In this document: positions 51,901-63,316 of the stretch, piece after piece | How the letters are laid out: every line of letters begins with the position of its first letter | How positions within the stretch are numbered: position 1 is the stretch's first letter | Assembly: GCA_964017155.1 (NCBI GenBank) | Contig: OZ024863.1 | Span: forward strand, 45,321,364 to 45,385,363 | Source of the DNA: Oasisia sp. SBJ-2009 | Lineage: Eukaryota; Annelida; Polychaeta; Sabellida; Siboglinidae | Length of the DNA stretch: 64,000 nucleotides | Reading direction: 5' to 3' | Program-made: the position numbers and the translations under genes | The notes under the pieces: generated by a model | Told to the model about the DNA's origin: nothing | What the model saw: the letters and a program-made list of their open reading frames with translations, nothing else | Databases searched by the model: none

Positions 51901-53140
51901 CCTGTTTTCATGTGTCTCTCTAAGTCTTAAGAAGTTTACTAATTAAAAATCTATTTTAAATTTGCTGAATATATTTTTACATTCAGTGGGTTGGAAATCA
52001 CTTGAAATAGCAATAAGCAGTTTACATTTCTTTTTACTTTTGAGACCCATTCCTAACCTAACATCCACCAACAACAAAAATGTACTTAAGAATCTAACGG
52101 GTAGCTCTAACATGAATACATAATAGTTCTTAGTTGGCTTGATTTTAGAGTAATTATCCCAGCCGCTTGGCTTGGCGCAAAAGTCTTTGTGCCAAGTAAT
52201 CTCTCAATATAATTGCTGCATGGTTTGCCATACGGCGTATCTAACGACGACTGATCAATAATTACAGATCAATAGGATTCATGGGAAGGAATATTTACAC
52301 GTTAAGAGTTTAAGTGCATGTGTTGACCAGGTCGGAATATGCTGATGCCTGGTGTTTGTGTTAGCACTGAGTACTGAGCAGTGGTGCTCGGTCCATGGCA
52401 ATCAACAGTTTGTGTTTTAAAACAAACACACTACAGAAAAGTTTTGTCATAGCATGATTCAAAATGTTGGACACTGGGTATAATTTGATAGTCATCACGA
52501 CCCCATGCTACAAAGGATTTTGACAAAAATACTTTTTTTTCATTTAATCTGTATGTTGGATAAATAGTATTTTCCAAATGTTTAGTTATTTCTGGTCAAT
52601 GCACAATATTCTGTTACACAATTATATGGATATGAAACAACACAAAATAATATGTCACGTTAAAACATATCTGTGCTACCTGATGATGTTAACAAGCACA
52701 TACTGGGGGTTCAAAAAAATCAAAAATGTATTTGTAGCTGTCCTCTACCAATCACTATCATATATTACATTGCAAAAATAAGATAATTGTAAGTTTTTCG
52801 TTACGTACATACTGCAAAAATAAATAACAAATGTGTCTCAATAATTGTGTTGTCCTCTGTTAGACTAACTACTTCCTTGTGTTCTTATCATAATATAACA
52901 TCTAAGTGATCTAACCCATCCACACAGTATCACTACATTCTTGATCATCCTTAGCAGAAAATTATCTTGAGGCAATAGGACAAGAATGCTGACTGGAAAT
53001 ACACTATAAACAGCTTTCCTTAGCACCAACTCTGTAAAGCGAAATACAAAATTAAAAATGTCAAACAAATCTGATACTACTACTGAGATGTGACCAGTTT
53101 TCTACCAACTAACAACACATCACACTCACCGTAAAACACA
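51901..53140. other. Intergenic stretch, mostly AT-rich
   Basis: Nothing coding was recognised. It includes a unique block at 52140-52340 with an NFI-like inverted repeat (52171-52196). Confidence 0.4.
52171..52196. promoter_or_regulatory. NFI-like inverted repeat
   Basis: CTTGGCGCAAA, spacer AGTC, TTTGTGCCAAG: 11-nt arms with one mismatch. The half-sites TTGGC and GCCAA are those bound by NFI proteins, but the spacing here is longer than the canonical 5 bp. Confidence 0.3.
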
Positions 53141-53149
53141 CCCGGTATC

Positions 53150-53480
53150 CACCCAACACATCGACGCAATTCACACCAAATCTTCTTGTCGAAGCAATAT
53201 AATAAACGGCCCACAAATAACGCCGCCGGGACGTATTTATTAGATTAGCTAACGAGGCTCGACATGAATCTGGAGCCGGTGTCAGTTAATTGGCAGGTTT
53301 ACGCCATGATCGGCGCTTGAAGATTCGTCGAGCAGATAAAATGTAAGTGTCGCAGAGACCAGGGCTTAAGAGGATGATCACTGATCGAGGCTGGCTGTCA
53401 CAACACTGTGGGTTGTTGTCCCGTGAAATTACCACTGTGATGACTCCTGTTAAGTCTCATTAAGCAACTCCTAACTCACG
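53150..53480. promoter_or_regulatory. CpG-richer block (possible enhancer or promoter)
   Basis: CpGs are clustered (CGCCGCCGGGACG, GATCGGCGCTTGAAGATTCG, CTCGACATGAATCTGGAGCC) within a CpG-poor background. It contains TTAGATTAGCTAACG and CAGTTAATTGGCAGG. No exon was supported; it could be a promoter of a transcript outside the window or a conserved element. Confidence 0.3.
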
Positions 53481-55460
53481 TACGGCGAAGACGAAGGACG
53501 TCAGAGTTGTTTCATGCCTATTCCATCTCGCAGACGGATTACTATTTATAATTTGATAATATTTTTTGAACTAGAAATTTCTTATGTTTAATATTTTATT
53601 GTGTTGTGTTGAGTTATTTCTAATAGAATAAAATGAAATTCAAGACACTACTGAAACATTTCTTTTAACATTTATAATTTCTAAACAAGCTTTTTTAAAT
53701 AATTGTTGATGTCGGTACTTCATATATTTATAGTCTGTATTCGTAACTTCTTTAATTAAACCAGTCAGTTTAGCATTTCAGCCATTTTACTAACCATTGC
53801 TATATTAATTTGTTGTCAAATGTACTGTCTTTTGTAATATTAACATGAAATATTCTGTACATCCTCCAACTTTCCACGTTGTAGTTATAAAGCCATACAA
53901 AAATTAAATATATTTTGATATACATATTTCAAATTCTTACCACATATTTGTCTTGTTTCACCGTTGGTGATCAATTCAGTCATTCTTCTTTCTTTCTTTG
54001 TTGCTGCATGTCGTCTGAAATAAATGAAAATTTGCAATAAAAAAACAAACAATTCTATCAAGATGACAACAATTGACACTTCAGAAAACTCCTCCATTTC
54101 TGTCAGTCAGTGCCCTGAACCTTTTCTTTCAATAAGTGTCATTCAAAATAGTAAAAATTCACGACAAGCATAAAACAGATTAACCATTGAACACACCAAC
54201 AACCTCTGTCCAGAAACAACACCTCACTCAGTGTAAGAGAATCTACCAGCGCTCTTTTGGAACGTCCTTTGAAGCTGCTGGCTGATGGTCTATGCATGTG
54301 CATCAGATCTGATGCAGACACCAAACTAACACATCACGCACGCGGGAAATCATGAATTAACTAGAAATAAATCACCACCAGTCTGACTGTATGTGATATT
54401 CTGCTATACATAAAGTGCGATCGCATGTTACCATGCACGGCGCAGGAATAGCTTGGGGATTTGGCTGCTTCCGATGCGCCAATCGTGTCTGGTGCTAAAT
54501 CAAAGACACAGATTTATAATTTATAATAAACAACCTGAAGCATCTACCATATTCTATGTGTGCCTAGTGAAATTTATTTTAAAAAATTAAATTAAAGTGA
54601 TATCAGAACTCAATATTTGAAACTAACTAAAACATTTTCAAACATAAATATTGAAGGGTCAGTTTTCAGGTATCGTTTCTAAATTTCATACCCCAATAGA
54701 CTTTCTCAGTACATTTTGAAATCAACTTGACTTACAAAGAAAGTATTCAGCCTTGTTATATATTCACCACTGTACTCTGGTCTACATCCACTATCAAGCC
54801 AAAGTACATTACTTAAATAAACACTTACTCTCAATATATTTACGTGACATGAATCAGAGTACATAACATTTAAAAAAATGTACGTCAACAGTTAACTTAA
54901 AACAGGATGACGCAGCATCATGTTACAAAACATCCAACATTTCTGACTACTTCACACACAGTGTGGTGAGTATAAACTATGTTTGTTAATGAAATACTTT
55001 GATACCGTAAAATCAATAAATGCACACAATAGGCCAGACAGGCTTGTTACTACAAGTGTCACTTGATATTGACGATAGGCACATTAAATATTTATTGGTG
55101 CCGTCTGTGCTAATGTATACCATCTGTTTAAATAAACATAACAGACACAATTATTTCAATACAGGTGCCACCAATAAAACCCTACCACTGATATTATATT
55201 ACAATTAATAAGTTTGTCACACCCTGAGGAATAAAAAAACTTTTTTCTACAGACTAGCAATTGGCTATAAATAAAAAGGTTATTGTATTCAAACATAATA
55301 AAGTGTATTTATAAAACTGACACAAATTAGTTTCTATTTATGTTATTTTGACAATAAGATATTTCATGTCATAGCAACTACTTTTTACAATTTAATCATC
55401 TCATATATCGTCGGTGTATAGTTCACTGCTGTTCAAACTCAAACCTGATCAACTTTGCTG
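53481..55460. other. Intergenic stretch without a supportable gene
   Basis: AT-rich. The best coding-like segment is 54170-54324 on the minus strand (frame containing ASSFKGRSKRALVDS) after an acceptor-like CTGCATCAG, but no partner exon was found. A CpG-bearing block lies at 54400-54490. Confidence 0.35.
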
Positions 55461-55469
55461 TTGTAATAT

Positions 55470-55720
55470 CCAGAATGTCCAATAGATGGCGGCACTATCC
55501 CATCACGAGATCCAATATCTCAATTACCTCTGATTTCCCAGTCACGACATAGCAATAGCGCAAATATCTAATGCACCGTGCATCCAATTAGTGCAAATTA
55601 ATGTCGCCGAAATTAGCTTGTTCCAGACTTAGGTGTGTTTACCGAGCAGCGGAAATTAAATAAATCTGAGACAATCACGTCGTAGCCAGGCAGGGGTGTG
55701 CGTGTGATCATATTAAATTG
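55470..55720. promoter_or_regulatory. Compact motif-dense block (possible conserved non-coding element)
   Basis: CATCCAATTAGTGCAAATTA, GTCGCCGAAATTAGC and GGAAATTAAATAAATCTGAG give dense homeodomain- and POU-like words with CpGs preserved. Unique within the window. Confidence 0.3.
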
Positions 55721-56392
55721 CTGTGTAAACAAAAATAAACCAAGGTTTGTCTGGGATTGGTCACACCTATCTATGTACAACATGCGAATATGCGTGTCAG
55801 GGGCATTTCATTGCATGCGTGCATGTCTACTGAGGTGAAACCATCATGAAACCTTGTCTGTGTCTCTGACTGAACAACTTTCACTTGTTTTGTTTCCTAC
55901 ATGTGAATACAGTAGAAGTCTTAAAACAATATCATGATGATATATTTACAGCTGGTGTCCTATCAGTGACCAGCGAATTATAGAAATTTGATTGACAATT
56001 CAAGCAGTAAAAAATTTGGTTCCGAGGTCTACTGTCAGTCTGTGACATACCAACTGGTGAAGTATTTTACACAAAATTACAGAGGTATTTATTTAGAATA
56101 AATAATTTTTTTCAGTGGACATATCGCGTGATCAGCCATTTTCTGATTCTCCATGTGATGACACTGCAGTGTTACACGCAGGATATTATTATCCACTGTA
56201 TTCAATGTCATAACTGGTGACAGCAGAAATTTAACAAGCTACGAGAATAGTTTCAACAACAAACTACTCAAATGTAGATAGCTAATGTATGATATTTTTG
56301 GTAAATTCAAGTTGTGTCAAACTGTCAATATCTTAGTACTCGTTTAAGTTTAAGGAGATTGCTGTGTTTATAGTAACATTATATCCTCTCTG

Positions 56393-56510
56393 ACAGTGCA
56401 ATTTTGAACAGGTTTTTCTGAGAGAAAAAGTGTCACCACTATCGCGTCAGATTGTGCAATTTTATCAGATTATTTTCTGACAGAAAAATGTCATCACTAC
56501 TAAGTCAGAT
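56393..56510. repeat. Two-copy tandem duplication, about 60 bp
   Basis: GTGCAATTTTGAACAGGTTT with TTCTGAGAGAAAAAGTGTCA recurs as GTGCAATTTTATCAGATTAT with TTTCTGACAGAAAAATGTCA. Confidence 0.7.
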
Positions 56511-56806
56511 TTATAATATATATTGAACTTGGCATAAACAACCACCAAAAACTGACTTTGCAACACGTAAACACAATCACTCCAGCTTCCATGAATGAAC
56601 CAGTTTTCAGCCATTGGCTGTTATCTATGCGGATAAGATTGTTGTGTGTTTCGGTGGATAAATAACACCATAACGCAATAGCTGTAATATGCGATGCGAA
56701 TGTCTGCATATTCGGTTTGATAGCAGGAATATGTAATCTAGGCAATGACCGAATTTCCCTACAGGGAAGACTCTGCATCATAGCAATGGTCACTCATAAT
56801 CCCTAG

Positions 56807-56962
56807 GAGGTGTTGGGAGAAGGAAAGTACTCTCCAAGGTGGAACCAACGGTCTAGAACATATTAGAAACAAAGTACCCCCCAACGTGACACCTATAGTC
56901 TAGACGGTACTTGGAGAAGGAAAAAACTCTCTAAGGTGGCATCACTAGACTATAAGAACAGC
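56807..56962. repeat. Two-copy diverged direct repeat, about 100 bp
   Basis: TTGGGAGAAGGAAAGTACTC followed by TCCAAGGTGG and GGTCTAGAACA recurs as TTGGAGAAGGAAAAAACTCT followed by CTAAGGTGG and AGACTATAAGAACA. Confidence 0.65.
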
Positions 56963-57295
56963 CCTTTATATGTAATAAAAATTGCTATCTGTATTCATTG
57001 ATTAATATAATGTCCTTAATATTAAACTATCTTATGAGATTACTTATGCTCTTATTCCCATGAGGACCACGGAGGATCACAGACCAGTAGTGATGACTCT
57101 CCACCATATGCAATTTTGGACAATCCATGCAATCTTGGAAGTGTACTGGCAACAAAATTGCATTTAATAAAATTTTCCATAGCTTTGTTTCCAAATTGAA
57201 AGAATATCTAAATTAAAAATACGAGCTACAGCAGATCATGGTGTAGCTAATCATAAGTTTCTGTCCACAGTTCTTTGAAATTGAGTACTTACATG

Positions 57296-57634
57296 CAGCG
57301 TTTTCCCTGCTATAAAATAAGCAAGGTGGGCCACCTCGCTGATTTTCTAAGCCACCTCGCAAAAAATATGCCAGGGCCGCCCAGAATTGGCCTTATAGCT
57401 GTTTCTTGCCATAAACATGTTTACATGTTGCTAACTTGTAGTTGTGCATGTGTTTCCTCTCTATTTACCAGGGAATAGGTTAAAATACCCTTCAGAATGC
57501 ACCATTTTGAAGGTGTTTTTAAAATAGTTCTGGGTGGCAATGCCCCATGGACCCACATAGTGTTCACCACGCATTCGGTGTTCACTCAGCCTATCCTACC
57601 ACCTCTCTCATAATTTTAATCAGGGCAAACGCTG
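57296..57634. mobile_element. Non-autonomous hAT-like MITE, copy 1
   Basis: Terminal inverted repeats CAGCGTTTTCCCTG and CAGGGCAAACGCTG (one mismatch) bound 339 bp. It is related along its length to 61054-61381: CCTGCTAT, ACCTCGCTG, TTTTCTAAGCCA, GAATAGGTTAAAA, ACCATTTT. No transposase frame. The 8-bp flanks do not match cleanly. Confidence 0.8.
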
Positions 57635-58970
57635 TACATATGTATGGTCACTACGGTGCATGTTATGCTCAAAACTGGCAGCTAGATCAAGTGGCACAAT
57701 GTAATACTGTCTTTTCAATTATAAAAAATGTCCATTACTTTTTGATAACAATATACACTGTATAAGTGTATATACCAGGGTTAGGTTTGAACTTACGGTC
57801 CTACAACTGTAGGCCCTATATGATTCACCAATGTTTTTATTTATTACTGTCATTTTATGTGTGACTGAAGAAAAATTTCCCTTTTTAAGATGTTTTTAAA
57901 TGGACAATAAAGTTTTTTGAATCTTTGAATCTTTGCAATGGTCACATGGCAAAATTTAACTATTGTACAATTTAACTTTACTATTATGCAGTCCGAAAAT
58001 GCAAGGCTTGTAAATAAAAGTTGTTTAAATCACTACCACAACATATCATCAATATTCACTGCTGTGTATGACACATAATTTTCACAAATTTTTGTATGAC
58101 AAACATTTATGTACTTATGGTACAATATACATACTTATGTGCAAGTACCGTACAAACATTACTCTGTGTAAAATGTATTCAGGGCTACAGTTGACTGTTT
58201 CCACATTCCTCCATGTTTACTTGAAGTGAGAATGCATACAAAAACGCAATCACACAGAGTGGCACTTCAACTGTGAATAGCAAAATACCTGGTGGGCCTA
58301 GACACACTAACGTTGGTCACAACTATTTACATAGGTTTCATATATCCACCGAATTTTTTTTTTTCAATACATGTATGCCGTGCATCAAGAATACTGAATC
58401 ATACCAGCATAATAATTTCAGCAATAAAAAACTGTTGATGAAGAGGCCAGAAATACTGTAAAACACAAGTTGCACCTGTTATCCTGTTACTCCAGCAAAG
58501 TTAATGTTTTTCAAACTTAGCTGATTGTGAAACTTGGATGAAACTAATAGCTAGCAGACTTATTTAAAGGGGTTGCTCTAAAACAGATTTATTTTGTTTC
58601 TCCTTTCAGATTAATTTTTTTAATAACATATTACCCAAGTAAAAATATCACATATGATGAGCTAACTCTTTTGTAAAATAATATTGAATAATTTGTTTTA
58701 GTGAAAACAATGGACAAACTGTGCTCATTAAAAAATATATCAAAGGAGATCTGGTTCTATATAATCAAATAAGATCACTTGAATTTTCTCAAGAAAACAA
58801 ATCTGATAATCAATGTGAATAATTCAGTCATTTTAACAAAGAAATACATGACTCTATTTAGCTGACTGGAATCACTGCATACACATTGGTAGTTAATAAA
58901 AAATACTAATAAACTATAATAAACATATACAAAATTAATCAACAAAATATTATTAACAAAATTAAACTTG
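57635..58970. other. Intergenic AT-rich stretch, nothing recognised
   Basis: Short open frames only. No repeats matching others in the window were recognised. Confidence 0.4.
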
Positions 58971-58974
58971 TTCG

Positions 58975-59072
58975 GGATAAAACTGTGTTAACATGACAGC
59001 ACAGGATTCAAACCCGGGTTCTCTTGGTCAAGTCTAAAGCTCTAGCCAATGTGTCACTGCTCTAATACAGTA
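58975..59072 (-). mobile_element. tRNA-derived SINE, family B, copy 2 (head only)
   Basis: Minus strand: CACATTGGCTAGAGC (A-box-like), then GGGTTTGAATCCTGTGCTG (B box). It matches the head of the 13280-13492 copy; the body has been lost or is too diverged. Confidence 0.6.
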
Positions 59073-60380
59073 TCAATGGGAATATAATTTAAATCAATAT
59101 TAAATATACATTTTTCCAACACTGTGAACTTATGGGATTATCCCCTAGACCAACAACATTTGGGAAGAGCGTTCCGAAGCCGAATGTACAGAGAGGGGAG
59201 GAACGGGTTGATGGATGTTGTAAGCAACGGAATGTTGTCCTCGTGATAATATTCACAGGAACAAGGTATTTGCATTCTGGTATGTCCGCCAGACCATATG
59301 TTATCTAATACATCATCTAGCTACTCTCCATATTATGTATGTATGCATTTCCGAGCTGTGGAACGGAATAGAGGATTTCCTCCCAGGTCAGGTTCGCTCT
59401 TTGATGACGAAGTCACCCGAGCCATAGGTCCTGATGGAGGTCAACTCTTCTCTGGCAGTCAGAAGTAGGGGTCAAGTAGGCTAAGAGCAAGTTCATTCTG
59501 TCAAGTACAAGTACTTTGAAACATATACATTATTTAAGTGATTTATTTAGCTGGTATATATTATTTTTTGTTTTGTTTTATGTTGTTAACTGGGAATACA
59601 TGGTGCGTTTAACACTGATCCTAAAGATGAGTACAGTCCTTGTAGAAGTTTAATTATATTGCAGTATACGTTAAGTACGATTAAGGTGTAATGATCAGCA
59701 ATAATATTTATAAATCTGATGTTAATTAACTATTAAATTTTAAAAACACATAATATTAATTATTATTGTAGATCACCAGTCTACTGTTGTGATCAATTCA
59801 CAAAACAACAACAATTCATTTGGTACTCAAGTCATGTCCTTGTAATGTACTTGATATTTTGGTATGCACAGCTGACTATTAAAGTACAAGTATTGCTAGA
59901 TGTCATTTAAAAAAGTCACAGTATAGAAAAAGGGTATGAAAGTAGGTACAAATATAAGTACAAATTCTTGACCCCAACCAAATGGACCATAGCACACATG
60001 TATGTAGACAATATCAACGGCCGTAGTTTTCCCACGCACCAAGAAGGTTACAACAACATGAGTATTTACATGACACTGATATTACAGTTGATTTTTACAC
60101 ATCATGGTTTCTTTTTCTTTGTTTGTCTAATTTAAGACAACACATTTTTAACAGACAATAGAAGAGCATCTTGGACACATGGTCATCTCTCATGTAGACT
60201 ACACAACCTAGCCATCTAGGCAGCTTAGCTCCATGCACTTGACTGAGAAACATGATTCCATATCAACCCCCATGTTTGGCAGCACTCAGGAGCCAGAATT
60301 AAGCCCATTTCCTGCCCTGTCACTACTAATGATCTGTCTTCGACTGTCTCTGAAATGTAACATTCATTCACTGCCAAATT
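59073..60380. other. Intergenic stretch without a supportable gene
   Basis: A GC-richer stretch at 59130-59480 has broken frames on the minus strand and could be an old retroelement, but no family motif was found. Confidence 0.35.
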
Positions 60381-60389
60381 GGCTCTGCC

Positions 60390-60560
60390 TTATTATTGAG
60401 CCACAAACATGACGAGCGGATTTAGGAAAATATGAGTTATGCCATGTGTTCTGCCCTGTTAATCTGTGGCATTGTATGCCAATAAATGGTCATAGATTTT
60501 GCTAAATTCCCGTCCCCTTGACGTTTGGATAAATTTGTGTTGGACAAGTAAACATTTGAC
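60390..60560. promoter_or_regulatory. Unique block (possible conserved non-coding element)
   Basis: TTATTATTGAGCCACAAACA, TGACGAGCGGATTTAGG and GTATGCCAATAAATGGTCAT form a non-repetitive stretch with HOX/CAUDAL-like AATAAATGG words. No coding potential. Confidence 0.2.
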
Positions 60561-61053
60561 TGGAACGGTCACGGATGAGGGAAATTTGAGGAACCCAAAG
60601 TGTCAAACCCTTTGTATTATCCCCTTTATGTACATTTGAACTGGATTGTGTGCATACACTCATAAACACTTGGGAATTTTTGACTGATAAAATAATCCCA
60701 CATAAGGGCCTGTCAATACCACACAGATAGAAAGTTGAAAACTACTTCTACCTGGGACTGAACCAGAAACAAAAAACACATGACAAAGACAGACATTCAA
60801 AGAGGAATCATGGCTGCCTAAACAGCATTTGCCAAGCACCCCGACATCTTCAGGGTAACTTTGGGACCGGCTAGAAGAGACAAGTCTACAATTCAAGTGT
60901 ATTTCCATCAATGGTACAGAGAAAAAGCAACCACACTAACAAAGATGAAAAGAAGTAGTTAAACATCACATATCAGGACAGGAAAACAAACATCTAGGTA
61001 AGATAGAATACAAAGTTTGTAGTCATGACTGAACAAGTCAGGAGAGGAAAGTG

Positions 61054-61381
61054 CAGTGTTTCCCCTGCTATGTGATGAACGAGGTGAGTTACCTCGCTGC
61101 TTTTCTAAGCCAACTCGCCTCAAATAAACTAACACTGCCACCTCTTGGCTATTTCCTGACTATTTACTTGTAATTAATGCTACACACATACTTACATGCT
61201 AACTGGTAATTTCTTTCCCCACTATATGCCAGAGAATAGGTTAAAACACACTTTGTAATGTACCATTTTAAAGCTAGTTTTTTTTTTAAAAGCTCCAAGG
61301 GGCATGCTTCCGGACCACCATAGCACCACATTGTGCATACCACACTTGCTTGGCTCATGATTTTACCCAGGGGAAACAATG
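61054..61381. mobile_element. Non-autonomous hAT-like MITE, copy 2
   Basis: Terminal inverted repeats CAGTGTTTCCCCTG and CAGGGGAAACAATG (one mismatch) bound 328 bp. Same orientation and internal landmarks as copy 1 at 57296-57634. Confidence 0.8.
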
Positions 61382-61689
61382 TGCACCATCTGGCAGAAGG
61401 CAGACCAGGAAACAGTGTGCTGAAGCCCTCACACAATGGGACACTACAGCTGCACTATGATGGTGATCCATTATGAAGGGCCTCTATGTGACAGTGAACA
61501 GAAGCCCAATATGGTACAGTCATTCACGCATACATATCTAAACTGAGAAATGTTACACACTTTCCTACTATTTGGTATTTCCTTGAGATAAACACTGACA
61601 GATATATTACATTTTTAAGGTCAATTGTTTTAACACAATATTATTAAAAGCAATGCTTTCACGAAACAATTCCTTTAAGCGAATTTGTT

Positions 61690-61885
61690 ACAACTCTAAT
61701 TTAATTAATGGACTTTCTCTCCTGACAGCAAAGAAGGCTACAGTGATTGCATTTGTTTTAACGACTTCATGTCTGATTATGTCTCACTTCTTGACAGATA
61801 ATTAACGCAGTAATTAAATATTCAGGAAGGCTGTCAGTCATCAATCATTCTGTGCACTGAGCTGTTAAATTGTCCTTTCGTTGGA
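61690..61885. promoter_or_regulatory. Homeodomain/TALE-motif-dense block (possible enhancer)
   Basis: Dense TAATTAATGG, CTGACAGCAAAG, TTGACAGATAATTAACGC, AGTAATTAAATATTC and CTGTCAGTCATCAATCATTC within 200 bp. TGACAG and TGATTG/CAATCA words are typical of MEIS/PBC sites. Binding is inferred from motif shape only. Confidence 0.35.
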
Positions 61886-61957
61886 TCAACTTTCATGTGG
61901 GAATCAAACAGGTCAAAGACTGATACCACTAACGGATCTCTCATTTTAATATATTAA

Positions 61958-62160
61958 TAATGATAATATATTTTATTTAATATAGCGCCACATCCAATTT
62001 CAAATTGTTCGTGGCACTTTACATACATTAAAATCCTATAATACAAATACCAGGTACACACCAGTAGAAAAACACATAAATATACTAGTAAAATATATAA
62101 ACAATAAACACAAAAAAATATCACTATAATAACACAAATTATTGAAGCTGAATAAATCAA

Positions 62161-62229
<69 letters not shown>

Positions 62230-62380
62230 AATAAATATATAAATAGGTTAAATAAAATATCGATAAAAGTGCACAAACATTAAGCCACGAGAACGGTCAG
62301 AAAGAAATGTGTCTTTAGACATGCCTTGAAGGTGGCTAAACAGGCAATTTTTGTTTATTTTGGTAATCTATTCCGCCTTA
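61958..62380 (-). mobile_element. LINE (CR1/L2-like) 3' fragment
   Basis: Minus-strand translation near 62370-62280 reads NRLPK, a stop, then TFKACLKTHFFLTVLVA and a stop. This is the usual C-terminal end of CR1/L2-type reverse transcriptases. A 3' UTR follows, containing GGCGCTATATTAAATAAAAT and an ATTATCATTATT tail. A (TA)n tract (62161-62225) has expanded inside the UTR. Inactive. Confidence 0.65.
62161..62225. repeat. (TG)n/(TA)n microsatellite
   Basis: A short TG run and then about 55 bp of near-pure TA, inside the LINE relic. Confidence 0.95.
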
Positions 62381-62934
62381 TGTTTGTCAACTTTCAATCA
62401 ACTTCTTCATCACTCACCGAGTCAGATATAATTCTATAAATATTATTTGATGACATGCAAAGATGAAACAATAATTAAATCAGCCAAATTTGCTGCACAT
62501 GATAGTTGCAATGCCCTAAGTGAACAAAGACAGAATCAGTGGTATCTAGAACATCTCACAGGAGTCATGTGATTGGCTGGCAGATAAGTGAGACAGCCTC
62601 ATTATGTTGTTACAGATTAACAGTTCTTTAGAGACTTGACAGAGCAAATCACTGTGCGATATTTATCTGAGTCTATCGTGTTTCAAGCTAAAAGTAGATG
62701 TGTTTTCCAGAAATTGCCTGAATCCCAAGGTGTCACAGTCAAAGATAGATCCAAGGTGCATGTGCCTCCCAGATTGTTAACATTTTGTATGCCCCTTAGA
62801 CCTTTTTTATTTGTGCCCCATTGTGTGTCCCAGTTTGGTTAAAAAGCTAAAGTGAAAATTGGTCCACATCACCCTCATCCATCTTCCAATGTCATGGTCT
62901 GAGAAGGTGACATTGGAGTGATGGTGACGTTCCT

Positions 62935-63316
62935 GTGTCAGCTAGAATATGGACCCCCATAGAAAATTTACCCAGGGATCCATATTTTTATTATAGAATC
63001 CCATTCAGCAGTGCTCATGTAAACCACTTAGAGCATAATAGTTGTATGATATCCTAAATTCAACTCCACTGGAAGTCTGGAACCATAGGTACGGTTCAGT
63101 TTCTAAGTTTCATCAGGAATTTATCAACAACACAACATGGAATCAAGGTCCATTTTCTATGGAGTCCAAATTCTATGACACATAGAAGATGTATTCCAAT
63201 AGATTATGGACCTAGGGCCATTTTATGGTTGGTCTATATTATACCTGCTAGGTCCATATTCAATAGGGAATACATTCCCGGGGTCCATTTTCCATGAGGT
63301 CCATATTCTATGACAC
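62935..63316. mobile_element. Inverted-repeat element with internal GTCCATATTCTATG words
   Basis: The right end reads GTGTCATAGAATATGGACC on the minus strand. The left end is the same with a 2-nt insertion (GTGTCA, GC, TAGAATATGGACC). Inside are several further opposed variants (GGTCCATTTTCTATGG, TTATGGACCTAGGG, GGTCCATTTTCCATGAGG). No coding capacity. Confidence 0.7.

Noticed and set aside
54139..54324. Possible minus-strand exon with ASSFKGRSKRALVDS
   Set aside because: It has an acceptor-like sequence and plausible codon use, but no partner exon or family was found.
59130..59480. Old retroelement on the minus strand
   Set aside because: Broken frames hint at former coding sequence, but I could not identify any reverse transcriptase or other motif.
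60660..60911. Minus-strand 83-codon frame containing a GGTTCAGTCCC word
   Set aside because: The B-box-like word suggested a SINE, but no convincing A box or match to the other SINE families was found.
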